This document shows, in pieces, positions 1 through 11,497 of a DNA stretch of 24,196 bases. The stretch lies in the NCBI GenBank assembly GCA_000969725.1, contig JXSR01S034947.1. One strand, written 5' to 3'. The translations under genes were made by a program, and so were the position numbers. The notes beneath the pieces were generated by a model. It was not told where the DNA came from and did not search any database. It saw only the letters and a list, made by a program, of their open reading frames with translations. The stretch's first letter is position 1. Every line of letters starts with the position of its first letter. Origin of the DNA: Ophiothrix spiculata. Taxonomy: Eukaryota; Echinodermata; Ophiuroidea; Amphilepidida; Ophiotrichidae.

Positions 1-658
1 GTAATTTGGCAGAAATGATTTCATATCTAACAAAGTTAATTCAGTTTTGATAGCTAGAAAAGTGAATAGGTTTTTAAATGACTTAGTACGTTATCAGTAA
101 ACATCTCTCGGCACATAATTACGAATGCCAAACATTTGCTTTCATAATATCTTTCTTACGACTTCCGTGGTGGGCTGCCTATCTTGATAATGAATATAAC
201 TTGAGCGTTCTCTGTATTTGCTATTTTTCTATGTTATACTCGCAGGATGCTCTTGTCGCCACTACGACATCAAGTGAATTGGCAAAAGCAAGTATTCTAT
301 GTACCATTTACATTTTGAAGCCATTAAGTTTGAGTCACATGATTATGCATCATAACGACTCACTGTTGCAAACAATTTTATCGAAATATTTTGCACTTAA
401 TTTTTCACTGTATTGCTATAAGCGAGCCATTATTTTGGGTTTTCACAATCATTCTGTGCAGAAGTAGCATGCTTATGTTTAGTAGTCAATGTGATTTATG
501 TGTTTTCATTTGCAAGTAATGTAGCTGGCAACAAGAAATCTTTGTGGGATGAATTGTGCTTGTAATTTTATTTCAAGCAACTGCTTGAAATTGCATGCTT
601 GCTATGAAATTACCATCACCGTTGCATTCAGTAGAGAGGTAAGGCTATAAAGGCTCTG
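1..658. other. Sequence without a recognised gene, upstream of the receptor exon
   Basis: AT-rich sequence with no homology I can recognise. It is probably part of an intron of the receptor gene whose last exon starts at 2290, but no earlier exon is visible. An 88-codon plus-strand reading frame (201-467) has no familiar motif, and its composition matches the surrounding non-coding DNA, so I treat it as chance. Confidence 0.5.
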
Positions 659-832
659 AGGCCCGTATTCCAAAAAGGTGTTTAGCTAGCTAAACAACGG
701 TTTAACTGAACTTCAACTGTCCAGGAATGATACGCACCATTGCAGCTTTCAAGTGGAACAGTTTAATGAGCCGTGCTGTTGAGGAGAATTAAAACCTTGG
801 TTTAGTTAAACTCCTTTCTGGAATACGGGCCT
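659..832. mobile_element. Small inverted-repeat element (MITE-like)
   Basis: The segment starts AGGCCCGTATTCCA and ends with its complement, TGGAATACGGGCCT. The match continues imperfectly inward for about 45 bases on each side (AAAGG, GTTTA, TAAAC blocks), leaving a centre of about 80 bases with no coding capacity. This is the build of a miniature inverted-repeat transposable element of about 174 bp. I do not see a convincing target-site duplication, so the superfamily is not assigned. It sits 64 bases left of a second, unrelated inverted-repeat element. Confidence 0.75.
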
Positions 833-896
833 GCGTCTATTACATTCGCTCGCTGGAGAGATTTTCGTTTGCAACATTCGCTCAAATGCGCGTATA

Positions 897-2068
897 CAGG
901 GGGTCCATGAATGATTTATACCCGGCTATCGGATTTTTTATGGAGCAGTAGGTAAGGTTTTGGTCAAATCTGGTTAATTTTCAATTTGCACGTGTCTTTG
1001 GGATTCCAAAGAATTTTGAATTTTTCAAATTTCCTGTGAAAGGTTAAAGAGATTTTTTTCCAAATAGGGTATATTTTGCGAATTGTAAATTTTTAATCAG
1101 AGAAAATGTTAAATTAAAACTGACTATACTGTACAGTGAAACCCTCTTTTACTTTTCTAAAGATCTAACGTAAAATACAGTTGACAAGGTTTTCGTTGAG
1201 AAAGAAATAACGATGTTGGTTAAAATAAAATAAATAAATGTCGGTGCTAATATAGCGCTTTTCCAGAATTGATCAAAGCGCTTTACATTTATTCCGTTAC
1301 CAATACAATACAACCAACTTACGCGGCTGCCTTACAATTACGGCGCCTATTGAGTATATTCCTAGTAACTACCCATGATAACGCTTGGGTCGACGAAGCA
1401 ATTATGATTAAATGTCTTGCCCAAGGACATAACCCGTTGGCCGTAGCGGGGCTCGAACTCACGACCTACTGATTCGCAGTCCTGCTCTGTTCCACTAGAC
1501 CACACGAGCTCCTGGTTACGCATGAACAGCTTCACAATGACCAGTACAAATAATGTAAGGTGAACGTGCCTAAGGGAAACACACCCAGAAACTTACATTT
1601 GACATTTCTAATGACAACCGGAAGTTAGTAGTTTTGACGGGTATTTTGGGCAAGAAATCAATATTAGGACCCGTATTTGTCGACAGAAACCTTAACGCGG
1701 GAAAGTATGTTTACATAATCATGTAATGTTTTTTGTACGGTTTAAAAAAAAAAAAAAAAAGAAGATTTGAATTTGGTCCAATTGTATTCATTAAACTTTA
1801 CAAAACATTGGTAGGCCTAAGTTTGTATATTATACAAGTATTTATTTTACATGCATGATTATTTGTACAGAGTGAAACCACGTTTGCATCAATTTACAAT
1901 TACTTCATCGCACAAAGTAATAAAGCATGACATTTTGATGAAACCTATGGGAAAATAAAGAAGACTTATCCACTATTGTAAAAAAGCTGTTGGTTTTATG
2001 AAAAATTATGAATTAATTTTTTTTTTGATTTTTTTAAAACCGGGTATAAATCATTCGTGGACACCATG
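897..2068. mobile_element. TA-flanked inverted-repeat element, Tc1/mariner-like, non-autonomous
   Basis: The left terminus (897-925, beginning CAGGGGGTCCATGAATG) and the complement of the right terminus (2040-2068, beginning CATGGTGTCCACGAATG) match at 26 of 29 positions. Both end inward in the same TTTATACCCGG block. A TA dinucleotide lies immediately outside each end (895-896 and 2069-2070), the target duplication typical of the Tc1/mariner superfamily. No transposase frame is left inside, only AT-rich DNA, a 17-base A run (1744-1760) and a nested SINE (1223-1512). Without the SINE the element would be about 0.88 kb. The superfamily is inferred from the TA flanks and short termini only. Confidence 0.75.
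1223..1512 (-). repeat. tRNA-derived SINE, nested
   Basis: Read on the minus strand from 1512, the sequence begins as a tRNA-like head. It has a pol III A box (TGGTCTAGTGG, plus positions 1492-1502) and a B box (GAGTTCGAGCCCC, plus positions 1448-1460). A conserved-looking body follows (CCTTGGGCAAGACATTTAATC), then a tail with an AGCGCTTT...AAAGCGCT hairpin (1254-1282) and an A/T-rich end. TGGTTA flanks both sides (1217-1222 and 1513-1518), a plausible 6-bp target duplication. It lies inside the TA-flanked element at 897-2068, so it is the younger insertion. The anticodon stem is degenerate, so it is not a working tRNA. Confidence 0.85.
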
Positions 2069-2289
2069 TATATTATAAAGTAAAGTGAGCGAGTATTTCT
2101 GTCGGAGCGAATGGCTCTCGGTAGGTATCGGAAAGTTAACAAATGACTTTCGGGCGAGCAGATATGTTTGGACGCAAAGCGTTAACATCAATTCATCATT
2201 ACAGTGTTCACCATCTTCTATCAAGTGCTTTATCTTCATAGATGTTATATACTTTGGTTACAAGTTTTATTATGTCTTTGTTGTTTCAG
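2069..2289 (+). other. 3' end of the last intron of the receptor gene
   Basis: This stretch runs from the end of the inverted-repeat element to the splice acceptor (TTGTTTCAG, AG at 2288-2289) of the receptor exon. A pyrimidine-rich run precedes the AG. Reading frames cross the acceptor but show no receptor homology upstream of it. No branch point is assigned. Confidence 0.6.
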
Positions 2290-2700
2290 CTTCAATACAA
2301 TCCATACAATCAAAAAGTTGGTGTACGCCTTTCGCAGCTAGAAGACGATCACGATGAAACAGAAAGTATTCCAATGGACACATTAAATGGACTTGATCGA
2401 GCTCGAGCCGCTCGAAAAGCTGCCACGAAATTAAGAAGAAGGGGCAGTCTTACTTATCGTCATAGTCATCCCGCCTGGTTTAGTGCTGGACGCTCACGCG
2501 AATATATACCAAGGCGGAGAATTATACGGCTTAGAGCGCCTCAAATAAAGGACGTGAACAATATTGATAGATTTTCTCGCGTTTTCTTCCCACTTATGTT
2601 TCTAATTTTCAATGTTATCTACTGGGTTTGTTATCTCATATGGTTACCATCGTTTGATGAGAATAATCAACTAGAAAAAGAGAGGGAAGAGCAATCATAA
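2290..2700 (+). CDS. Last coding exon of a Cys-loop anion-channel receptor subunit (glycine/GABA/GluCl-like)
   Basis: The exon encodes 136 residues and a stop. Residues 1-91 are a hydrophilic segment with an acidic patch (EDDHDETE, about 18-25), an Arg/Ala/Lys-rich stretch (about 36-51) and a basic run (PRRRIIRLR, 74-82). These fit the cytoplasmic M3-M4 loop. IDRFSRVFFP (92-101) leads into one hydrophobic helix (about 98-119, with FLIFNVIYW), the M4 signature of glycine, GABA-A and GluCl receptors. A short charged tail of 17 residues follows; in this family it is extracellular. The exon starts at a good acceptor, not at a start codon. The ligand-binding domain and M1-M3 must lie on exons left of the window. 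The family is ligand-gated chloride channels of the plasma membrane; the ligand cannot be told from M4 alone. The intron phase is unknown, although the codon frame happens to begin at the first exon base. Confidence 0.9.
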   Translation, partial: LQYNPYNQKVGVRLSQLEDDHDETESIPMDTLNGLDRARAARKAATKLRRRGSLTYRHSHPAWFSAGRSREYIPRRRIIRLRAPQIKDVNNIDRFSRVFFPLMFLIFNVIYWVCYLIWLPSFDENNQLEKEREEQS

Positions 2701-3640
2701 TGGTCATTTTTCATACAATATAATGCTTTTTTATTACCACGATAATACTGATACTGTGAAAGATGCTGTTGTAAGTGAAAGTAAGAAAACATCAAGAATA
2801 TTCACACCCAACCTTTGTATATATATATTACCCTCTTTTCCCCATGTTAAACACTCCATGTTCATAGTAAGGTACGTCTTTTCAAGTTTTTCACAGTTTT
2901 TAAAGTTAACACACTCGTTTATTGACAAAATTGACATGTATCCAAAACCATTTGCAAGGTCATTAGTTGGTCAACCAGCCTGTTCAGCATTTTCTACAAT
3001 CAGTTTTATTTTATACTTACTGCCTTTGAAGCATCAGAGACATTTGAACAGAAACTGTCCTGTTGTTCGAAATAATAATTTCGAAACGATCGACAAAACA
3101 TAAAGATTCCTAGTTCTTATAAAATGTTAATCAGCAAATTTAGATAACGTAGCATCTCTAAATTCCAAAAACCTTAGTGACAAAACTTTAAAAACCCTTA
3201 AAATTCAAATCCAAAGAATTTAAAATATACTATTATGAATTACAAGTCTTTGAAAAGTATTTTTTTTTACTTATTTTAAGTCTCTAAGACTTTTTTCTAA
3301 ACCTTTTAAAATTTAGAGAGGTGCACTTTTGATTTAACTCTTTTTGTTTTGTTATTTCTATTAATACATCTAATGAAATTGTATGCGTGTATTATATTGT
3401 ATGTGTGTGTATGCTTAGGCTGTACAAAGACGTTTGAGAAAGGTTCGTGTGTTTGTTTATTTGCAATACCGTATATTTGAGAAAGAAAGGGAGATGTATT
3501 TATGAAAGAGAATATGAACTTTTGAAAGATAATTTTCCTTTAAATATTATTAAAAACAACTAAAATAGCTCTCCGAGAAACCTTTAAATCGTTGTTTGTC
3601 TGTTTAGTGAAGTTAAAAATAAAATAAAGAAGCTACTGTT
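2701..3640 (+). other. Probable 3' untranslated region of the receptor gene
   Basis: This AT-rich stretch lies between the receptor stop codon and the first canonical poly(A) signals. Open frames here (for example 2723-3103 +) show no homology and are taken as chance. I saw no AATAAA between the stop and 3618. The 3' end is inferred; a longer transcript is possible. Confidence 0.4.
3618..3628 (+). promoter_or_regulatory. Overlapping poly(A) signals AATAAAATAAA
   Basis: Two overlapping AATAAA hexamers are the first canonical polyadenylation signals after the receptor stop, about 0.9 kb downstream of it. A GT-containing stretch (CTACTGTTGTG) follows within 20 bases, as expected of a downstream element. 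The context supports it, but AATAAA also arises easily in AT-rich DNA. Confidence 0.45.
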
Positions 3641-6600
3641 GTGAAATTTCATTTTTAGAATTTTTTCCTGATATTATATTCTTAATTTGTCTTCCGATGT
3701 GCTTCAAGATTTTTTTCTTATAAGATTAGATGACGCAAACATGTTTATTTGAAACTACTTTAATACACTTCGTAAATACATAAAGCCATAAATACTTAAT
3801 CTTTTCATTACTGAAAAACTTGGTTCTTTGTCTACATTTTGGCTTTTGTACTTAATTGGGAAATGTTATACCGTCCCTGGACTGGAAATGAGTGTCGGGA
3901 AAAATGCTAAGTAGTTTGTATAATTGATTTATTTTTATGATAAGGGTTTTCTTGAGAACAATAATAACAGGCCAAAGGTCAATAATGGGTCAAAATTAGC
4001 AGAAGTTGATATGTGAGAGTGAAAGTATATGATGTATATAAATGAGATATGATGTTTGAATCAATATGCTGCATGTAAAGAATTGTGAGACGAGTCTGTT
4101 ACTGAATAATTGTGAAGTACAAATGAAAAGTTTGATTGAGTTTGAAAAGGCTGACAAAACAGAGAGTAAGTTGATATACGATGTCTTGTTGACTTTTTTT
4201 TGAGAGTGATATTGTTTTGTTTTTGTTATATAGCTGGGACAAAAGTAATACCGTGCGGGAAAAATACACGATGAATAAAAATACAGAGAACATATTCAGA
4301 CTTAATCTGGGAGTCCGTTTTATGAATGTCTTATTTAACCTTATGAGTTAAGTATGAAATGCTGATCAAGTTAATGCTGAACGGCTGTATGCAGTATGCA
4401 TAATGGGTCAAGTTTATTATATAAGCTTTAATACAAGTGTTTGTAACTTCCAAATAATTTGCTCATTAAAGTTTGGAAAGTTGTTTTTCAGCTGCCTATA
4501 TCTCATATAGTTGAATCTTTGATGCATTTTTTGATAAGCTAGCATTCTCCTCTTTAAAGTGACACAAAATTTGTAACGAGAGCTTGCTTTATGGCTTCCA
4601 CTATCGCAAGCAGCGTGTGATGACAAAATTGAGCAGTGTCAATCTTATTTATTATAATGCTGTAGGACAAATTAGAGAATTGGTGAATAAATAAGCTGTT
4701 TGCCAACTTAAATTCATTCTTATGTCAACTTAAATCCATTAAAATTTTTCCATATGCATCTTCATCAATAGAATCGACACGGATCTGCTAAAAAGTGGAA
4801 TTACTCAGCCATGAAGTAAGCTATTGTTACAAACTTGGTGTCATTTTGAAAAAGAGGTTACTAGATAATCCAATAATGCAACGAATTTTTCAAGGAAAGT
4901 TTAAAGTAACTTAGATATAGGCGGCTGAAAACACTTTCCAATCTTTTTTGAGAAGTTTATAAATCAATACAGGACATAACCACTACAGAAACCATATTTT
5001 TAGAGCTACAACAATTCAAATCAAAATGTCTGATTTTCATGGAAATTATTGTCTGAGAAAAAAGTGGTGTATCACTTATTTAGGAGCACATTAAAACTCA
5101 ACCGGTGGTTGTTCGTCCGGAACCGCCAGTTCTTGTCAGTTTCTGAAAAAATAGTTATGATATTTTCAACTATATAAACATTTGGTGGCTACAAATATCA
5201 AACGCACATCTAAAAGTGTAGTGCATTATTACTTTAAGTTTCTGTCAAGTATATATAAACTTATGGTATTATACAAGAGTGTGTATAATGCCATCTATTC
5301 TTGGATGAAACTGAAATTGACTTTGTACACATTTTTATCATATTGTCAGATGGTTACACCGCATAATCTGGACTTGGTGTAAACGTAAGCATGTGTGTTT
5401 TGGAGAGTAGTAATACATTTTCAAATGTAAAGAAAGGTTTGAAAACATACCGATTTAATAGATTATGACCTTTTAATCATGTCAAGTTTTTGCTTCCATC
5501 AAACATTACCCTACGTGTTTAGTGAGATTGTGTTTGTATGTCAAAAATGTGTATACGAAAACAATGGGCGTCATATGATGAAATTAAGTGCCTATTGCTC
5601 AACATATATTAAGTAGGTTATTAAACGATACGATTTCAATCAACATGTATTCAGATTATCGCATTGAAATAGTTTACAAAGCATATCAATTAGCGTGTAC
5701 GTTAACTTTGAAAACAACGCAATGCTTTTGATGAAGAGGTTTTACTGCTAGTCTGTACTTCGAGTATTGCTTTTATGTTTTGAAGGATTCATTAGTGGAA
5801 AACTATTTTTTCAGAACATGATAATGATAAAGCTGGATGATTTACGCCAAAGCATTGTTAACTGGCTATATTGTACTCGACTGCGCCTCATCTGATAAGT
5901 ATAAAACCAATAGTTCTACAACTTAATACGGGCATAATCTATACAACGCAATGATATACTTCTGAGGACGTACTTCCTGATGGTGACTGAAGTACTAAAT
6001 ATATGAAAGGGTTTGACGCAATATGCTAGTGTTGTGGTATGCAAACTATTTCACATAGTATTAAAGTAAGTGCTTGCATCAGGTGACGCATATTGACCTT
6101 AAATCCATAAATGTCCAACTCAGATTGATATTTAAATGGTCTGTAAGTTCCACAGTGGGGATTCAAGGCCGGGATTTCGACAATATGAGGCTATGACTTA
6201 ATTGGCTAAACGTATTATGGGGCATAGACCCGTTACATATCGCTGAACTTTACGGATGTTTGTAACAACACAGAGATGTACTACTTAGCCCTGCTGCATC
6301 ACATAAATGTTGAACTACTGCGTCGAGATCGTTTCCTACAACTACAATTGATATTGCGTTTAACTTCTTGGTCAGACTCAAGAGATTCTGTCATCAAGTG
6401 GAAGAAATACCTTCACCTATTTAATGGATATTGAGCATTATAAAAGAATGATAATAATAATTACACATACCGCTTTTAAAAAATGATGTGTATGTTTATT
6501 CATATAAGTATTTGAACGTGGATTTGAAAGCAACCATTGTATTCTGTTTGCCATTCTCTCTCTCTGATTAGATAATTTAATTTCTTAACATTTTGATACG

Positions 6601-9600
6601 TATCCTCAAAATGATAAGTATATAAAACACATGTTTTGCATAAGCAGCTGTTTTAACGTTCCATCGGAATTATATCTGGCTCTGACTTCACCTACACAGT
6701 GTGTTTGCTTTTTCATGTGTGTTTAGTAGACATCTCCAATCTATAGTATTATACTTTTGATAATAAAATATATAAAAACAAAATAGAAAAAATTAAAAAT
6801 ACATCAGTATATATATAATGACAATGCTGTAAATAGTGTTTTACAATTTAAAGAAACTTAAGAAAGGTTTATAAAAGTATTGCAAAATCTGAAGGAGTGT
6901 TTGAGTGACTGAATTTGGTTGTTATGTATAGATGATTCGTGTGTCGAGCGTGCGTGAATGTAGTGATGTTTGTTAATATATAATACGTATATCTATTCTA
7001 CTCAGCACTGTTACTAAGCTTTCATCTTTCTAATTTCTACGATTTTCTTTTTTATAACGCACTATTACTATAGTATTTATGGTAATACTGTAACGGTCCG
7101 GACATTGGGTCCAACTGAAAAGTAAAGAAAATGGGAAAAACATTCAGGGTTGAAATCCTAAAAATTAGATTTGATAATCAGTTATTAAGTCATTCCGAAT
7201 TATGAGAAAGTAAGCTCTCTTGAGATCAACGTAAAATTAGTGCAATTACACAAGAAGTTAGATTCAACCCTTATTGTTACCAAACTTATTTGATAGAGAA
7301 AGTTTTCAATCTGGTTCAGATGATAGTCAGTTAAGCTTGTTATATGTCTTATATGTTGTTGAAAACGAAACCCAGTTACTTGTAGAATTGTCAAGCAATG
7401 TTGACCTAAATTTTAGGCTTATAACTCTGGACTAGGTATCAGTCAATGAATCTGAAAAAGCACGCATTAAATAAACACAGTTGTGGCGTCCTTACAGCAA
7501 TCAGCAATGCATTGTATTAAATTATCATAGTAATGATAAGATTATATTTCACAAAGCCGAAACACATTATGGAAGCAAACTGATGACCTTTAGCAGTAGT
7601 TTGCGGAATACTTTTTACTGGGTGCCTGAAATTTAACATGGTCCTTAATCAAACTTTGAAAAATAAGAAAGAAAAAAATAATATCATGTTAACAATATTC
7701 AAGGTACAAATTCGCTAAATACATTACAAATACAGTAACCACTATGAACACTGATGAATAAAATGTAACGTATTAAACGTTAATGACATGAACGGTGAAC
7801 AAATGTTACATTTCACTTTGCCAATGAATAGTGGGTGTTATATATTGGCTTTTACTGGTCTTAAACAAGCAAGAGTCATTTACTGGAGCTTGTTTTTTTG
7901 ACGATATTGTTATAAATTTATTTCAAACCTAATTTTACATTCTTAATTCCCTTTTTTTTAAAAACTCTTTTTATTTCTCAGAGCACAGACGGTGTATCGG
8001 AGGTTTGATATCACGTCTGCAAGTGTCCTTGTTTATGCTTCAAACAGTATTAAGACTACTTATACAAGAATATTGCAATCTCTTATTATACTAGAAGAGT
8101 AACGTTGGGTTTGCATAAGCCGAGTTTATATGGTTAGCAGAATTTAACAACGACTTTTATCCAAGATTCATGAATGTCTAACAAAGGAACAACAAATATT
8201 CAAAGCCACTGAAAGAAATTGTCAATTTCTAAGATAAATTATGCCTGTTTTAAAGCTGTTTAATTGGTTAATAAACAGAACGCACAAAGAACCGATTTGT
8301 TTCATTATTTCTGTATAATAGGCAAACGAGTCTGTACATAAAGAGACTGCGAATTGATATAGAGTTAAGCGATTCTAGTGGACTTGGGTCCTTGTAAAAT
8401 TCTTGATTCTAAATACAATACATAAAGAAATTTCTTGTTAAAAGTAATTTTTTCCCCTATCTAATTCAAGTAAATTAATAATGTTGGGCAGGCAGAATTA
8501 TGGTAGAAGGGGATACGTTGCTCATGAAACACCGAGGATATCTAACATTTTGATGCAAATGAGATATGTTTGTAAATGAATGAAGGAATTAAGAAGCTTA
8601 TGAGGTATTGCGTGTGGTATTAATGTCCCCTGAAATGTCTGAATTTGTGAGAGGAATATGATTATGATAAAGTGTAGTGACGAGTGTGAAAATTAATGCT
8701 TTGGACTTGCAAAAACAAAATCAAGATTTGGCTGTAACAATTTAACATTTTTGCCAACAAAGGATAGCGCTCTTGATTATGTATTTACTTTGAGAAATTT
8801 TACTTGGCAACCAACCAAGCTATGAACCGGATATGGATTTCAGCCACAGGAGTCATCGAGAGAACCACCAAGTCGATTTTTTGAAACGTCATATCTCAAA
8901 AATGTAATAATGTGATTTGTTTCTGCGAACTTTAACCAACACTGTCAAAACCTTGATGAACTTTTTCAAGTCCGTTTGTGTGTGGTGATTTTAAATGGAA
9001 TAAATGCAGTGTTAGATGTTATGCGGAATGTCAGAATGTCTAGTTGGATTAGTTGTATGTAGTGGCGGAGCCGTAAAAGGAATTGTATTTTTGCGGATTT
9101 TAAAATAATCCTCAATGTTTTAGTTAAAATTTGCTGAAAATATGAAATTTAACAATAAGCAATTACCCCTATAAGTCTTTGATTACCCTAGAATTTTGGT
9201 GCTGGTTCCGTCACTTTTTGTGTGCAAAGTGACTTTGGGAGTAATGTATTTGTCTATATGCGAACTAATAAATATGGCTAGATAACAAGAATGGCTGAAA
9301 ATTGAACTTAAGATAACATCGTGGGAAAATTGTTTGAGAGATGCATGTGAACTTGTAAATTGGTGTTTAGTAAGGATGTGACGAGTATAAGGGTATTGTG
9401 TATAAATAATGTATGTCTAAATAATAATTTGGTTTTTAACGAGGTGTTTCAAGGAGCTGGTATTTAAAAGTCATATTTTGACGAAGGATATTACTAACTG
9501 ATTATGCATTATAGTCATTAAAAGGAACTGAACTGGAAATATGTCAGAGAATGGTATAGAAAATGACTTACATGTAAACTTATTTTGATGTAACTGTCTT

Positions 9601-10108
9601 TCGAAATAATCCTTTTGGATTGTTTCAGTTTATTTCCCGTGATTTAAATGTCTTTTCTAAAAATATCTGACGTGTATTATGCTATAACTCTCTTATTGTT
9701 AGTGTTACAATATACTTTGACAAGTTTGATTAAGAATAAACTGAATTTAGGCATGCACGTAAGTAAAACAAATGTGTTTTTAAGAACGGCCCAGATATAT
9801 CATAGTACGAGTCATATTTCATGTAGTGCACTTATGTATCTGATATTTTGAAAATACACAAACGTTATTTATGACAAGCTGTTTTATGTATATTGATGCA
9901 TTGATGGAACTTAAAATTCCAGTGTGATATCTAAGACTATGTATAATTTTGTGGATTCATTTTGAAACTGGTTTGAATTTTCAAAGGAGAGTGAGATTTA
10001 TCAGATGGAATTGAATAAACTGTATGTGTAAAGTTTATTCTTATTAAAGTGATTCCACATGAATTGTGTAAGGCCAAATATTGAATGACTATTAATATTA
10101 AACGTTAG
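3641..10108. other. Long gene-free AT-rich region
   Basis: About 6.5 kb with no recognisable protein, RNA gene or transposon. Frames of 60-70 codons occur on both strands but look like random AT-rich translation. Exon-like scraps are a minus-strand segment at 5098-5142 behind a good acceptor (see findings) and a plus-strand segment from about 5816 behind TTTTTTCAG. Neither has a partner exon I can identify. It is probably intergenic or intronic. Confidence 0.5.
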
Positions 10109-10250
10109 AGAGATTACGCAAATAGCGTTTAGATAAACGAGAATTTAAAACAACCTCTCAATCTTTTGGTATTCTCGCAAAAGACTCAGAACTAATAATA
10201 TTCTTGGGTTTTTCGTTCACGTTTACGCAAACCGTAATTGCGTAATCTCT
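10109..10250. mobile_element. Small inverted-repeat element (MITE-like)
   Basis: The left end reads AGAGATTACGCAAATAGCG and the complement of the right end reads AGAGATTACGCAATTACGG. Matching blocks continue inward (GTTTAGATAAACG against GTTTGCGTAAACG). About 142 bases in total, with no coding capacity. There is no clear target duplication, so the class is open. It could also be an unrelated hairpin-forming sequence. Confidence 0.6.
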
Positions 10251-10577
10251 CATATCATTAAATAAAACTTACTTTAAGCTGTAGTAACATTACTTGAAAG
10301 TTTTACCCATTGGACAGGAAATATACGTTTGAAGTTTGAAATAGTATGGTTTGAATAACGTAAATATTGAGAAAACACTTTCAACGACTCTACAGGCAAG
10401 TTCCCTCAAGGTCACTCTATACACTCTAATTCGCAAGTCTAGAAATCTTGAACTTTTTAAAACTGTTGTTGCTACAAATAGCCTCCCTTCTAACAGAAGT
10501 TTAAAAGCTTTAAACGTTGACATAATTTAAATGATTAAACAATAGTTGTTTAAACTTTCAAACTATAATATATGGTT
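10251..10577. other. Sequence without a recognised gene, left of the gap
   Basis: AT-rich sequence with a 77-codon minus-strand frame (10290-10523) that resembles no protein I know. I see no repeat structure here. Confidence 0.5.
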
Positions 10578-11497
10578 NNNNNNNNNNNNNNNNNNNNNNN
10601 NNNNNNNNNNNNNNNNNNNNNNNNNNNNNNNNNNNNNNNNNNNNNNNNNNNNNNNNNNNNNNNNNNNNNNNNNNNNNNNNNNNNNNNNNNNNNNNNNNNN
10701 NNNNNNNNNNNNNNNNNNNNNNNNNNNNNNNNNNNNNNNNNNNNNNNNNNNNNNNNNNNNNNNNNNNNNNNNNNNNNNNNNNNNNNNNNNNNNNNNNNNN
10801 NNNNNNNNNNNNNNNNNNNNNNNNNNNNNNNNNNNNNNNNNNNNNNNNNNNNNNNNNNNNNNNNNNNNNNNNNNNNNNNNNNNNNNNNNNNNNNNNNNNN
10901 NNNNNNNNNNNNNNNNNNNNNNNNNNNNNNNNNNNNNNNNNNNNNNNNNNNNNNNNNNNNNNNNNNNNNNNNNNNNNNNNNNNNNNNNNNNNNNNNNNNN
11001 NNNNNNNNNNNNNNNNNNNNNNNNNNNNNNNNNNNNNNNNNNNNNNNNNNNNNNNNNNNNNNNNNNNNNNNNNNNNNNNNNNNNNNNNNNNNNNNNNNNN
11101 NNNNNNNNNNNNNNNNNNNNNNNNNNNNNNNNNNNNNNNNNNNNNNNNNNNNNNNNNNNNNNNNNNNNNNNNNNNNNNNNNNNNNNNNNNNNNNNNNNNN
11201 NNNNNNNNNNNNNNNNNNNNNNNNNNNNNNNNNNNNNNNNNNNNNNNNNNNNNNNNNNNNNNNNNNNNNNNNNNNNNNNNNNNNNNNNNNNNNNNNNNNN
11301 NNNNNNNNNNNNNNNNNNNNNNNNNNNNNNNNNNNNNNNNNNNNNNNNNNNNNNNNNNNNNNNNNNNNNNNNNNNNNNNNNNNNNNNNNNNNNNNNNNNN
11401 NNNNNNNNNNNNNNNNNNNNNNNNNNNNNNNNNNNNNNNNNNNNNNNNNNNNNNNNNNNNNNNNNNNNNNNNNNNNNNNNNNNNNNNNNNNNNNNNN
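10578..11497. other. Assembly gap (920 undetermined bases)
   Basis: An unbroken run of N. Nothing can be said about its content, and long frames spanning it are artefacts of unknown codons. The flanks (10561-10577 and 11498 on) do not read as parts of a recognisable repeat. Confidence 0.99.

Noticed and set aside
1269..1472. 67-codon plus-strand frame
   Set aside because: It lies within the nested SINE, antisense to its tRNA-like head.
2085..2357. 90-codon plus-strand frame overlapping the receptor exon
   Set aside because: It crosses the splice acceptor in a different frame from the M4-containing exon and has no homology.
2723..3103. 126-codon plus-strand frame after the receptor stop
   Set aside because: It is composed like untranslated AT-rich DNA, with no recognisable domain, and lies in the presumed 3' untranslated region.
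5816..5900. Possible terminal exon after TTTTTTCAG on the plus strand (NMIMIKLDDLRQ...)
   Set aside because: Only 26 codons before a stop, no homology, no partner exon. The open frame is within chance expectation.
3641..10108. Search for a CRISPR array, rRNA, snRNA or other structured RNA gene
   Set aside because: No regularly spaced repeats and no recognisable conserved RNA motifs were seen by eye. A covariance-model search would be needed to exclude small RNAs.
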